Assembly (NCBI GenBank): GCA_964628985.1
Contig: CAZVNJ010000009.1
Location: forward strand, 6,398-70,397
From: SURF-43 sp964628985
GTDB lineage: Bacteria; Chloroflexota; Dehalococcoidia; UBA2979
Direction: 5' to 3'
DNA length: 64,000 nucleotides
Shown piece after piece: positions 17,305 to 25,879 of the stretch. The notes beneath the pieces were generated by a model that was not told the origin of the DNA, did not search any database, and saw only the letters and a program-made list of their open reading frames with translations. The stretch's first letter is position 1. Each line of letters opens with the position of its first letter. The translations under genes and the position numbers were made by a program.

Positions 17305-18501
17305 ATGGCAATGATCATCAACACGAACATCGCTGCCCTGAACGCGCAGCGGAACCTGGGCACCACCAGCGCCCAGATGGGGAAGACCCTCGAGAAGCTG
17401 TCCAGCGGTCTGCGCATCAACCGCGCCGCGGACGACGCTGCCGGGCTGGTCATCTCCGAGAAGATGCGTGCCCAGATTCGAGGCATGCAGCAGGGTCTGC
17501 GGAACGCCCAGAACGGCGTCTCGATGCTGCAGACCGGTGAAGGCGCGCTGAACGAGGTGCACAGCATCCTCGGCCGCGTGCGCGAACTCGCTGTCCAGGC
17601 CAGCAACACCACCCTCTCCGCTTCGGACCGCGAGGCCATCGGTGAGGAAATGCTGGCCCTGCGCTCTGAGATCGACAACATCGCCACCCGTACCCGCTTC
17701 AACGGCCAGAGCCTCCTGAACGGATCGCTCGCGGTGACGCTGGACGCGGCGAACTCGACCGCGGACACGGTGACGTACGCCAACGGTGGCGCGACGACCT
17801 CGGTCTCCTCGATCAACGTGGCGGACGCCACGGCTGGCGAGACCTACACGTTCTCGGCAGCCGGTGCGGTCCTGACCCTCACGCACGACGACGGCAACGG
17901 CTTCGTGCGGACGGAGACGGCCACGGTCCAGGCGATGGGCGCCAGCGGTTCGCAGGCGGTCATCTTCGAGGAACTCGGCGTCACCCTGAACCTGTCGCAC
18001 GACGCGAACGCCGCCAACCACACGGGTGCGAACATCGCCAACGCCTTCGCCGCCACCACCGTGGTGACCACGGGCAGCGGCAACGCCTCCTTCCGCGTGG
18101 GTGCGGATGTCGGTGACGACATCTCGCTGGCGTTCTCGGACATGCGCTCCAGCGCGCTGGGCAACGGTTCCAAGCTGAACACCCTGATCGCCGCGAACGA
18201 CGCCGTGTCGACGGTGGCGAAGGCGGACACCCTGCTCGCGTCGGTGGACGCGGCGATCGACCAGGTGTCGACCTTCCGAGCGAAGATTGGTGCCCGGCAG
18301 AACCAGCTCGATGTGGCGACGAACTCCCTCGGCGTCTCGATCGAGAACCTGTCGGCGTCGGAGTCGCGCATCCGCGACGCGGACATCGCTGAACTGTCCA
18401 GCCAGATGATCACCAAGCAGATCATCCAGCAGGCCGGTGTGGCGGTCCTCGCGCAGGCCAACGCGGCCCCGCAGGCGGTGCTCTCGCTCCTCCGCGGGTA
18501 G
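17305..18501 (+). CDS. fliC: Flagellin 1
   Basis: 398 aa; structural protein of the flagellar filament, exported and polymerised outside the cell. The N-terminal D0/D1 helices (INTNIAALNAQRNL, LSSGLRINRAADDAAGL) and C-terminal D1/D0 helices (SRIRDADIAELSSQM, AVLAQANAAPQAVL) are intact, with a central domain (about 135-275) containing a beta-rich insert. The start has TAGGAGG at an ideal distance. A consensus-like sigma-28 promoter precedes it, and a hairpin terminator plus a methyltransferase gene follow. Very similar along its full length to flagellin 2 (24512-25711). Confidence 0.97.
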   Translation: MAMIINTNIAALNAQRNLGTTSAQMGKTLEKLSSGLRINRAADDAAGLVISEKMRAQIRGMQQGLRNAQNGVSMLQTGEGALNEVHSILGRVRELAVQASNTTLSASDREAIGEEMLALRSEIDNIATRTRFNGQSLLNGSLAVTLDAANSTADTVTYANGGATTSVSSINVADATAGETYTFSAAGAVLTLTHDDGNGFVRTETATVQAMGASGSQAVIFEELGVTLNLSHDANAANHTGANIANAFAATTVVTTGSGNASFRVGADVGDDISLAFSDMRSSALGNGSKLNTLIAANDAVSTVAKADTLLASVDAAIDQVSTFRAKIGARQNQLDVATNSLGVSIENLSASESRIRDADIAELSSQMITKQIIQQAGVAVLAQANAAPQAVLSLLRG

Positions 18502-18524
18502 CCCGTCCTCGGACGCAGCATCGG

Positions 18525-18552
18525 GAGGCCCCTGCCGTGAGGTGGGGGCCTC
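18525..18552 (+). terminator. Hairpin terminator after flagellin 1
   Basis: Eight-base arms GAGGCCCC and GGGGCCTC with a 12-base loop, ending in TTCGTT, 24 bases past the flagellin stop. Confidence 0.6.
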
Positions 18553-18662
18553 TTCGTTGCACTCTGTTCGCGAGGAGGGGGCGGGATTCTCCCGATGGGC
18601 GGCCCGCGCTGGCGCCGACAGACTGGCCGGGCAGGGCCCACACGGCCGGGTAGGAGCCATCG

Positions 18663-19964
18663 ATGGTCGCCGTCGAGCCGACGCGCACGCAGGCCGTGCG
18701 CGAGTCCGTCCACCAGCAGTACGAGTCGCTGCCATATCCGGCCCGCGACCCGGAAATGGAACTCGATCGGCTGCTCCAGCCAACGATGTGCGAACTACCG
18801 CGGGTGAACGCGATGCTCTGGGGCGGCCGGCGTGTCTACGACTCGACCTTCCGCATCCTGGACGCCGGCTGCGGCACGGGCGATGCCACGGTCTTCATGG
18901 CAGAGCAACTCCGAGATACCGGTGCCCGGCTGGTGGCGCTCGACCTGTCCTCGGCCTCGCTGAGCATCACGCGGCGACGCCTGGAGAAGCGCGGGCTCGA
19001 GGGCGTCGTGGACCTCGTGCAGGCGCCGATCGAAGAGGCGCCGGGGCTGGGTCTCGGGCAGTTTGACTTCATCTCGACGTCCGGCGTGCTGCACCATCTG
19101 CCTTCGCCGGAGATCGGGCTGCGGGCGTTGCGTGAGCTGCTGAAGCCGGACGGTGCGATCGCGGTCATGGTGTACGCGAAGTACGGTCGTGAGCCGGTGT
19201 ACCTCATGCAGTCGCTGCTGCGGATGGTGGCGCCCGCCGAGTTTGGCGAGGAGCGCCGCCTCCGCATCCTGAAGCGGTCGCTCCAGGCATTGCCGTCTGA
19301 GCACCGGGGCGTCCGTGGGTTGTTGGACACCCCACTCTTCAACGCCGAGATCGCCCGGTCGGACGCCGGGGCCTACGACCTGCTGCTGCACTCGCAGGAT
19401 CGGCCATACACGGTGCCCGAGATCTATGACTGGTTGAGCGGCGCAGGCATGCGGTTGCTCGATTGGGGCGTGCCGAAGGCGTACCGCCCGTTGACGTACT
19501 GGCCGGGCGCGGATCTCTCGCATCTCCCGGCAGAGGATCACGCGGTTGCGGCGGAACTGATGCACGGCCGGATGACGAAGCACCACTTCTTCGCCGTGCC
19601 AGCCGAGGCCTCGCCCCCCACCCAGCCAGCTGCCGACGATCCTTCCACGGTACCGACGTGGACGGCCTGGCAGTTCGACGTCCCCCTGGGACAGGCGCTC
19701 GCGCGGCCGGGGACACAGTTGAAGTTCGGAATGGGCGAGGACCGTCAGATCGTCGTGAATGGGGATCCGCTCAATCGCCGTCTCCTGGGCGCGATCGACG
19801 GGCACCGCGACGTGGGCACGATCCTGGAGGAGGCCTGGCGGGCCTTCCCCGCCCAGACGCCAGAGCAGATCCGGCGTCGCTGGGTGGAGTTGTGCGAGGG
19901 GATGCGGGAGATCGCGGCCCTCGTGCTGTTCCGTCCCGCCGCCTCGTCCGGCCGGCCAGGCTAG
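18663..19964 (+). CDS. SAM-dependent methyltransferase, possibly acting on flagellin
   Basis: 433 aa. Class I methyltransferase core in the first half: a lead-in with QQYESLPYPARDPE, motif I LDAGCGTGD (about 66-74), the acidic LDLS end of strand 2, and GVLHHLPSP after strand 4. The C-terminal third (about 310-433) is a separate domain with no match I can name. GTAGGAGCC precedes the ATG. Located just past flagellin 1 and its terminator, so methylation of flagellin is a reasonable guess; it lacks the cysteine cluster of FliB-type flagellin lysine methylases, so another target is possible. Confidence 0.75.
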   Translation: MVAVEPTRTQAVRESVHQQYESLPYPARDPEMELDRLLQPTMCELPRVNAMLWGGRRVYDSTFRILDAGCGTGDATVFMAEQLRDTGARLVALDLSSASLSITRRRLEKRGLEGVVDLVQAPIEEAPGLGLGQFDFISTSGVLHHLPSPEIGLRALRELLKPDGAIAVMVYAKYGREPVYLMQSLLRMVAPAEFGEERRLRILKRSLQALPSEHRGVRGLLDTPLFNAEIARSDAGAYDLLLHSQDRPYTVPEIYDWLSGAGMRLLDWGVPKAYRPLTYWPGADLSHLPAEDHAVAAELMHGRMTKHHFFAVPAEASPPTQPAADDPSTVPTWTAWQFDVPLGQALARPGTQLKFGMGEDRQIVVNGDPLNRRLLGAIDGHRDVGTILEEAWRAFPAQTPEQIRRRWVELCEGMREIAALVLFRPAASSGRPG

Positions 19965-20007
19965 AGGCCGACCTTCAGGAACCGTCGCCGCCGTCGAGTA
20001 TGGCGGT

Positions 20008-20244
20008 ATGACGCTCTCGATGCCCTGCGACGCCTGTAGCACGCCGCTGCGCCGTGACGTGGTGACGGTCAAGTTCACCACGAGCAGCGTGTCGTTCGGG
20101 ACGGGCGGGCACACGCGACTCACACCCAACAGCCGTCAGGAGTATGTGGTCTGCCAGCGCTGCGCCTCCTATCTACAAGCGTGCATCGCGATGCTCGAGG
20201 GGCGCGTGAGCGCAGAGCCGCACAGTGTGAGGGAGATGGTCTGA
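20008..20244 (+). CDS. Small CxxC protein A
   Basis: 78 aa with two CxxC pairs: C7/C10 (CDAC) and C49/C52 (CQRC), a layout expected to bind one zinc. No named family recognised. It overlaps the next gene through TGATG, so the two are translationally coupled, and the next product has the same CxxC-39-CxxC geometry, suggesting duplication. Start chosen at the ATG at 20008; upstream in-frame sequence is the shadow of the methyltransferase gene. Confidence 0.6.
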   Translation: MTLSMPCDACSTPLRRDVVTVKFTTSSVSFGTGGHTRLTPNSRQEYVVCQRCASYLQACIAMLEGRVSAEPHSVREMV

Positions 20245-20489
20245 TGAGCCCATCCTTCTCCGCGTGCGACCTCTGCCTGAGCAGCCTGGAGGGCCAGGTG
20301 ACGGAGGTCCAGATCGCCCCGGCCCGGATGGTGCAACTGACCGAGGAGGGCAGCATTGCCCATCACTCGACGGGCCTGCGCAGTCTGAGGCTCTGCCTCC
20401 CGTGCGGCGACTACCTGGTGGCGGGGTTCGAGCGGCTGCTGAACGCGTACGGCCGTGGGCTCCCGGAGCCGGAGCGCCTCGCGGGTTAG
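20244..20489 (+). CDS. Small CxxC protein B
   Basis: 81 aa with CxxC pairs C8/C11 (CDLC) and C51/C54 (CLPC). The ATG overlaps the preceding stop by one base, and GGGAGATGG lies just upstream. Spacing of the pairs and the flanking hydrophobic pattern match small CxxC protein A, so they are probably paralogues that may form a heterodimer. Function unknown. Confidence 0.6.
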   Translation: MSPSFSACDLCLSSLEGQVTEVQIAPARMVQLTEEGSIAHHSTGLRSLRLCLPCGDYLVAGFERLLNAYGRGLPEPERLAG

Positions 20490-20526
20490 GCGGGTTAGGG
20501 AGCCGCGGGCGCTCGCCGTCTGGTGA

Positions 20527-21204
20527 CTACTTGAAGCGCTCAAGCCAGCGGTTGGCGCGCTCGATCGACTTCGGTTCGTCCTTGTAGATCGAGTGCCCGA
20601 TCCCGGGGTAGATCTCCAGTTCCGCGTTCGGGATGCAGCGGTACATGATGACGGAGCCGCCCGCGGGAGTCTGCGTGTCCGCGTCGCCGACGAGGATGAG
20701 CGCAGGCACGGTGACCTTCTTCAGCCCCTCGTCCATGCGGTAGCGGGCCACCGCGCGGTTCGTCTCGGCCATCGGCAGGTTGCCGGCTGCCTCAAACTCT
20801 TCGGCGCGCTTGAGCCACCCAGCCGCCAGCGGACCGCCGACGCGGCTGGACGTGGCGAAGAGGATGATGCCCTCGACGCGGTGGGGGAAGTCGATCGCGA
20901 AGCGCTGGGTGATTGCCCCGCCCATCGAGTGGCCGGCGACGATCGCCTTCTCGATGCCCAGTGCCTCCATCAGCGCGTCCAGGTCCCGGGCCCAGGTTTC
21001 GAGGCTGACCGGCCCCGGTTCGCTGCCGCTCTCCCCCATGCCTCGCACGTCGTATGTGAGGTGGCGGAACCCGGGGAACTGGGGCGTGGTCGTCTCCCAG
21101 GTCTCGAGGCGGGAGCCGATTCCGTGGACGAAGACGATCGTGCGGCTGCCCTCGCCGCTCAGCCGGTAGTGCTGCTTGATCCCATTGGCGGTGACGAACG
21201 GCAT
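20527..21204 (-). CDS. Alpha/beta-fold hydrolase
   Basis: 225 aa. The nucleophile elbow GHSMGG (Ser93), oxyanion segment FVHGIGS, acid in LILVGDADTQTP and base in GIGHSIYKDE form a full catalytic triad. The cap domain is short (about 115-150), making it smaller than the usual 260-290 aa. GAGGAGA upstream supports the start. Cytoplasmic esterase or hydrolase of unknown substrate; divergent from the flavin reductase gene. Confidence 0.85.
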   Translation of the reverse strand: MPFVTANGIKQHYRLSGEGSRTIVFVHGIGSRLETWETTTPQFPGFRHLTYDVRGMGESGSEPGPVSLETWARDLDALMEALGIEKAIVAGHSMGGAITQRFAIDFPHRVEGIILFATSSRVGGPLAAGWLKRAEEFEAAGNLPMAETNRAVARYRMDEGLKKVTVPALILVGDADTQTPAGGSVIMYRCIPNAELEIYPGIGHSIYKDEPKSIERANRWLERFK

Positions 21205-21323
21205 CGGCTGTCTCCTCAGCGGCGACGCGCGGCGGCGGCCGCGGCTGGCGGAGTATACGCATGGCCCGGGGAGGCTGGCTGAATCTGCCGTGCTACATTT
21301 CCCGTCGGTCAGGGAGGCGCCCC

Positions 21324-21818
21324 GTGGCGGAGATCGACTCTCGCGAGTTCCGGAACTGGGGTGGTCGCTTTGCCACCGGCGTCACGGTCCTGACGGTGCA
21401 GGTGGGCGACCAGTTGCGGGGCATGACCGCCAACGCCTTCTGCTCCCTCTCCCTCCACCCCCCGTTGATCCTCGTCTGCATCCAGCACGGCGTGTCGATG
21501 CACCCGTTTTTTGAAGTGGCGGAGTCGTTCGGCGTGAACATCCTGGCCTCCGACCAGCGCGCGGTCTCCGAGCTCTTCGCGCAGCACGGCGAGCACGCCG
21601 CGCCGATGGGCGGCCAGGCCTATCGCATCGGCACCCTTGGTGCACCACTACTGGAGGGTGTGCTGGGCTGGGCGGAGTGCCGCGTCGAGGACCGTTACGC
21701 TGGGGGCGACCACATGATCGTCATCGGCCGCGTGGACTCGATGGCGGTGGAGCGGCCCGAGGCTGGCCCATTGCTCTTCTACTCAGGCAAGTACCGGGCG
21801 CTGGGCGACCTCGTCTAA
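21324..21818 (+). CDS. Flavin reductase-like (FMN-binding) protein
   Basis: 164 aa from a GTG at 21324 with GGGAGG six bases upstream; an in-frame extension upstream is not needed by the family. Signature of the flavin reductase domain: FATGVTVLTV, GMTANAFCSLSLHPPLILVC, FGVNILASDQ, and the C-terminal LLFYSGKYRALG. Such proteins bind FMN and supply reduced flavin to a two-component monooxygenase; no partner oxygenase is in this window. Confidence 0.85.
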   Translation: MAEIDSREFRNWGGRFATGVTVLTVQVGDQLRGMTANAFCSLSLHPPLILVCIQHGVSMHPFFEVAESFGVNILASDQRAVSELFAQHGEHAAPMGGQAYRIGTLGAPLLEGVLGWAECRVEDRYAGGDHMIVIGRVDSMAVERPEAGPLLFYSGKYRALGDLV

Positions 21819-21865
21819 GACGCGTCCCGCTCCATCTGAGGGAGCAGGCGTCCGCAGCCGCGGGT

Positions 21866-21901
21866 ACTCCCCGATACGGAGGGCGCCACACGCGCCGATA
21901 G
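21866..21901 (+). promoter_or_regulatory. Putative sigma-28 promoter of the lytic transglycosylase
   Basis: A CTCCCC block, then TACG (21875-21878), 15 bases and GCCGATAG (21894-21901). The -10 matches the FliA consensus in seven of eight positions and the spacing equals that at flagellin 1. Confidence 0.55.
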
Positions 21902-21939
21902 CCTGACTCCGCGACGTGTGCACGTCGCGAGGAGAGCGC

Positions 21940-23016
21940 GTGGACGCACTGTCCCCCACCGGCCCCGGCGGAGCGGCGTCCCACGAGGTCGCCCGTACGG
22001 CCTCGCCACCGGCGCAGGCCGCCTCGTTCGCGGCAGTCCTCGAACGGCGGATCGCTTCGGCGCGGTCGGAGATCAACGGCGTGCGCGCGGAGATCGCTTC
22101 CCTGCGAGAGGGAGGGGCGCGGGCGCTCGCCGCGGGGGCCGCTGGCCGCGCCGCCACGGACCGCACACGCCCGATGTCGATCGCGGACGTGGCCGCCCGC
22201 CTGAAGTCCATGTCGACGGGTGACACGGCTGATCCATATGGCTGGCGGCAGATGGCGCGCAGCACCGGCGAGTCCGTGATTGGCGCGGGATATGGAGCCA
22301 TCTTCGAGCGGCAGATCCAGCAGGAGTCCGGCTTTGCCCCAGACGTCGTCTTCGGACTGCGCAAGTCCTCGGCGGGCGCGGAGGGGATCGCGCAGTTGAT
22401 GCCCCAGTACTACCCGAACGTGGCCCGGTCTGATCCGCAGGCCGCCTTGCTGGCCGGGGCGCGCAGCATGGAGCACTACCTCAGTGCATGGGACGGCGAC
22501 GTCCGGAAGGCGCTAGCTTCCTACAACGCAGGGCTGGGCAAGGTTCGGCAACTCGTCGGCGCGCACGGCGACCGCTGGGAGAGCGCGCTGCCGATGGAGA
22601 CACGGCAGTACCTGGCGGCCATCCTCGGCGACATGCGCCCGATGTACACGAAGCCCTCCAGCACCGTCGCCGTGTTTGGCGGGCGCGGCCCGGGCGGCGT
22701 CCTGACGATGCCGGTCGACCGCACCGGCAGCCGTCCGTCTGGGGATTCGCTGGACCTCTTCGCGCGTGCCGGCAGCCCTGTCCGAGCACCGGCGGATGGC
22801 ACGGTGCGCGGTTCGTCTGGGAACGGCACCGTCACGATCGACCACGGCAACGGATGGCAGAGCACACTCGGCGGTATCGAGGGCAGGCTGCCGTCTGACG
22901 GCGCCTCGGTCAGGCGCGGCGATGTCCTTGGTGCTGTCGGAGAGGACGCAAGAGTCGTGCTTGGCCTCACGCTCAACAGCCGGCCGGTGGAACCGCAGCG
23001 CTATCTGATCGGTTAG
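21940..23016 (+). CDS. Lytic transglycosylase with degenerate M23 tail, flagellum-associated
   Basis: 358 aa from a GTG at 21940 (GAGGAGAG upstream). The middle (about 95-230) is an SLT domain: catalytic Glu in QQESGF, then GAEGIAQLMP and ALASYNAG. The C-terminal part (about 265-355) has LytM/M23-like beta segments (GSPVRAPADGTV, VRRGDVLGAVG) but lacks the zinc ligands; even the usual terminal HxH is replaced. There is no obvious signal peptide, and the N-terminus is Ala/Pro rich, so export through the flagellar system is plausible. By role it would open the cell wall for the rod. A GCCGATAG element upstream ties it to flagellar control. Confidence 0.75.
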   Translation: MDALSPTGPGGAASHEVARTASPPAQAASFAAVLERRIASARSEINGVRAEIASLREGGARALAAGAAGRAATDRTRPMSIADVAARLKSMSTGDTADPYGWRQMARSTGESVIGAGYGAIFERQIQQESGFAPDVVFGLRKSSAGAEGIAQLMPQYYPNVARSDPQAALLAGARSMEHYLSAWDGDVRKALASYNAGLGKVRQLVGAHGDRWESALPMETRQYLAAILGDMRPMYTKPSSTVAVFGGRGPGGVLTMPVDRTGSRPSGDSLDLFARAGSPVRAPADGTVRGSSGNGTVTIDHGNGWQSTLGGIEGRLPSDGASVRRGDVLGAVGEDARVVLGLTLNSRPVEPQRYLIG

Positions 23017-23088
23017 GCGGCCGACCGCTCGCGCGGTCCGGGCGGATTCCGGTAGCGCGGGGTGGATGCTACGATCGGCTGCCTCCGT

Positions 23089-23165
23089 GGTGGGTGTGGC
23101 CTAGCGGTTAGGGCGTCAGGTTGTGGCCCTGAAGATCGGGGGTTCAAATCCCCTCACCCACCCCA
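23089..23165 (+). tRNA. tRNA-His (GTG)
   Basis: Acceptor arm GTGGGTG (23090-23096) pairs with CACCCAC (23155-23161). Anticodon stem TCAGG/CCTGA surrounds the loop TTGTGGC with anticodon GTG at 23123-23125. T-arm GGGGGTTCAAATCCCC is present. An encoded G at 23089 faces the discriminator C at 23162, the G-1:C73 pair that identifies tRNA-His, and CCA is encoded at 23163-23165. Confidence 0.97.
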
Positions 23166-23272
23166 TGTGACCTGCCACCGCCGCGCCCGACACCGTGATC
23201 GAATCCGGCGGCGGGCGCGGCGGTGCTACACTTCGACTAGAAAGCACCCCACCTCCACCGAAGGACACAGAC

Positions 23273-24400
23273 GTGCGGCGCGGACTCCTCGCCCTCCTCG
23301 CCGTGCTTGCGGTCATGCCGCTCGCGGTAGCCTGTCAGCAGGACGCCCCCGGTGGTACACCCCTGACCGAACGCTGGCTGCGCGTCGGCGAGGCCCCGAA
23401 TGCCGAGGTCACCGTCTACGAAGAGAAGCTCCCGCCGAACCTCGTAGAACTCCTCAACCCAGGTGTGACGAATGACGCCGACAAGGTCCAGTTGCCGGTG
23501 CACCCCAGCGGCAAACTGGTCGGTTCCTATGTCGTCCGCAAGCCGGACGGCAGCCACCTGGTCTGGCTGATCTATGACGTCGCCGAGGGTCCCGCCGCGG
23601 TGGTGAAGCGTGTGCAGGAACAATTGGACGGCCGTCCCTGGCAGGTGGTGGGCGCGCAGGCAGACGCTTCCGGCACGCTGCTGCGCTTCCAGTCCTCCAC
23701 GGGCAGCGATGTCCAGGGGACGGCGATCGTGAACCAGCGGCCGGGCGCCAGCACCTACGAACTCGTCGTCGAGCGCGGTGGGAAGCGTTCGACGTTGAAG
23801 GTGGACCGCGGCAGCACCGTGCCTGACATCGCTGCCTCGCTCGGGGACGACCTCGTGGTGAAGCGAGTCGACCCCGGAGCCGCCAAGGCTGCGGGCCTGA
23901 AGGAAGGCGACAAGATCGTGCGTGTCGGCGGCACCGACGTGACGGACCGAAAGTCGCTCGCCGCGGCCCAGCAGGCGATCGCGAACGAAAAGAGCCCGAG
24001 CACCAGCGTGACATACGTGATGCAGGTGGCCCCGTCTGTCCCGGTGGACGCCCCGGTGTTCGCCGAGCCGGTGACACTGACTCTGCCTGACACCTTCCCG
24101 GTGAGGGGCTTCTTCGACCCGCTGATCGTGACCGAGTTCCAGTGGATCCAGCAGCCAGGAGCCTCGGGGTACTCGGTCTCGGCCGTCTCGAAGGACGGCA
24201 GCACGGCGCTGGCTGGTCGGCTGCGCGACGCGCTGCAGAAGGACGGATGGCAGATCCTGCAGGACGTGCCGTCGGGCGGCTCCACTCAGATGCAATTCCA
24301 GCATTCGGACGGGCGGTCCGGCGTAGCCGAAGTGACCCCGTTCGAGGCGGACTCTGCCTACACACAGGTGAACCTGCAGGTGCAGACCGGCCAGGGGTAG
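23273..24400 (+). CDS. Lipoprotein with PDZ domain
   Basis: 375 aa from a GTG at 23273 (AAGGA upstream). Signal peptide with lipobox AVAC around residue 21. A PDZ-like fold sits at about 165-245: LGDDLVVKRVDPGAAKAAGLKEGD followed by DKIVRVGGTDVTDRKSLAAA. Flanking regions are beta-rich with no named domain; two similar blocks (around 90-150 and 310-370), each with VKRVQEQLDGRPWQV- or RLRDALQKDGWQI-like sequence, suggest an internal repeat. Lipid-anchored on the outer face; could tether or present a substrate. Not linked to flagella by sequence, only by position. Confidence 0.7.
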   Translation: MRRGLLALLAVLAVMPLAVACQQDAPGGTPLTERWLRVGEAPNAEVTVYEEKLPPNLVELLNPGVTNDADKVQLPVHPSGKLVGSYVVRKPDGSHLVWLIYDVAEGPAAVVKRVQEQLDGRPWQVVGAQADASGTLLRFQSSTGSDVQGTAIVNQRPGASTYELVVERGGKRSTLKVDRGSTVPDIAASLGDDLVVKRVDPGAAKAAGLKEGDKIVRVGGTDVTDRKSLAAAQQAIANEKSPSTSVTYVMQVAPSVPVDAPVFAEPVTLTLPDTFPVRGFFDPLIVTEFQWIQQPGASGYSVSAVSKDGSTALAGRLRDALQKDGWQILQDVPSGGSTQMQFQHSDGRSGVAEVTPFEADSAYTQVNLQVQTGQG

Positions 24401-24456
24401 TGCCGATCGCGCGGAGGGACGCGGGGTCTCCCTGATCCCGGCGGTCCGCCTGTTCC

Positions 24457-24483
24457 GAAATCATCTCCCGGTAGTGCCGCGGC
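24457..24483 (+). promoter_or_regulatory. Weak sigma-28-like promoter of flagellin 2
   Basis: GAAA (24457-24460), 15 bases, then GCCGCGGC (24476-24483). Spacing is right but only the first four -10 bases match the consensus, so this is tentative. Confidence 0.3.
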
Positions 24484-24511
24484 ATGGACGCTGCGGCCCA
24501 CCGGAGGTCGC

Positions 24512-25711
24512 ATGTCGCTGCAGATCAACACCAACGTCACGGCGCTGAATGCCCAGCGCAACCTGGCCAGCACCAACCGCCGCCTCGGTGGGCTTTTTGA
24601 GAAGCTTTCCAGCGGCATGCGCATCAACCGCGCGGCCGACGACGCGGCCGGCCTCGCGATCTCCGAGAAGATGCGCGCCCAGATCCGCGGCATGCAGCAG
24701 GGCCAGCGCAATGCGCAGGACGGCATCTCCATGCTGCAGACCACCGAGGGCTCGCTCAACGAGGTCCACAACGTCCTCCAGCGCATCCGCGAACTCTGCG
24801 TCCAGGCCAGCAACACGACGCTCTCTGCCTCCGACCGGCAGGCCACGGGCGAGGAACTCCTCGCGCTGCGTTCCGAGATTGACAACATCGGCAACCGCAC
24901 CCGCTTTAACGGCCAGCAACTTCTGACTGGCGCCCTCGCCGTCAGCCTGGACGCGGCGAACTCCACCGCGGACACCGTGAGCTACGCCAACGGCGGTGCC
25001 ACCACCTCCGTCTCCTCGATCGACGTGTCGAAGGCGGACCCCGGAGAGACGTACACGCTTTCGGCGGCCGGCGCGGTGCTGACCCTCACCCACGACGATG
25101 GCTCCGGGTTTATCCGGAACGAGACATTCACCGTGCAGGCGATGGGCGCGAGTGGTTCCCAGGCCGTGACCTTCGAGCAACTGGGCGTCACCCTCAACCT
25201 CGTCCACGACGCGAATGCCGCCAACCACACCGGCGCCAACATCGCCAACGCGTTCGACACGACGACGGTTGTGACCGGCGGCGGCGGCAATGCGCGCTTC
25301 CGTGTCGGCGCCGACGTCGGCGACGACATCTCGCTCGCATTCCAGGACATGCGGTCGAGCGCCCTTGGCGACGCGAACAAGCTCGACACGCTGATCGCGG
25401 ACAACGACGCCGTCTCCACGGTCGCGAAGGCGGACACGCTCCTCCAGTCCGTGGATGCCGCGATGGCCCAGGTCTCGCTGTTCCGCGCGAAACTCGGCGC
25501 GGCGCAGAATCAAATGGATACGGCGGTGAACAGCCTCGCCGTCGCGGTGGAGAATCTCTCCGCCTCGGAGTCCCGCATCCGCGACGCAGATATTGCCGAG
25601 GTCTCGAGCAAGATGATCGCCCAGCAAATCATGCAGCAGGCCGGCGTCGCCGTGCTTGCGCAGGCGAACACGGCTCCTCAGGCGGTGCTCACGCTGCTCC
25701 AGGGCCGCTAA
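24512..25711 (+). CDS. fliC: Flagellin 2
   Basis: 399 aa filament protein. Terminal helices and the central insert parallel flagellin 1 almost position by position (e.g. both carry SLDAANS/TLDAANS, GGATTSVSSI and ASESRIRDADIAE), with differences mostly conservative. An ACCGGAGG site precedes the ATG. It heads a unit that continues into the FlaG-like protein and FliD, though these have their own GCCGATGA element. Two nearly parallel flagellins 6 kb apart point to a duplication, perhaps for a mixed filament. Confidence 0.97.
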   Translation: MSLQINTNVTALNAQRNLASTNRRLGGLFEKLSSGMRINRAADDAAGLAISEKMRAQIRGMQQGQRNAQDGISMLQTTEGSLNEVHNVLQRIRELCVQASNTTLSASDRQATGEELLALRSEIDNIGNRTRFNGQQLLTGALAVSLDAANSTADTVSYANGGATTSVSSIDVSKADPGETYTLSAAGAVLTLTHDDGSGFIRNETFTVQAMGASGSQAVTFEQLGVTLNLVHDANAANHTGANIANAFDTTTVVTGGGGNARFRVGADVGDDISLAFQDMRSSALGDANKLDTLIADNDAVSTVAKADTLLQSVDAAMAQVSLFRAKLGAAQNQMDTAVNSLAVAVENLSASESRIRDADIAEVSSKMIAQQIMQQAGVAVLAQANTAPQAVLTLLQGR

Positions 25712-25773
25712 GGTCGCCAGGCAGGTCGCAGGCCGCGCGGCGCGATCGCGGGCAACCCTTCGCGATCCTCGGG

Positions 25774-25811
25774 TTTCCCCCGAGACGGACGCCGGCCCGC
25801 AACGCCGATGA
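25774..25811 (+). promoter_or_regulatory. Putative sigma-28 promoter of the flaG-like/fliD unit
   Basis: TTTCCCCCGAGACGG (25774-25788) and, after 15 bases, GCCGATGA (25804-25811). Spacing between the ACGG block and the -10 is one base off that at flagellin 1. Confidence 0.5.
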
Positions 25812-25879
25812 TCCGGACAGGGATGCCCGTGCCCGCGGCGTGACGGCACGCCTCGACGGGGCCCGCAAGGATGGCCGCG

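Noticed and set aside
17022..17831. N-terminal extension of the Gfo/Idh-like gene antisense to flagellin 1
   Set aside because: The added residues are the mirror of flagellin codons and carry no family similarity; the start at 17021 covers the domain.
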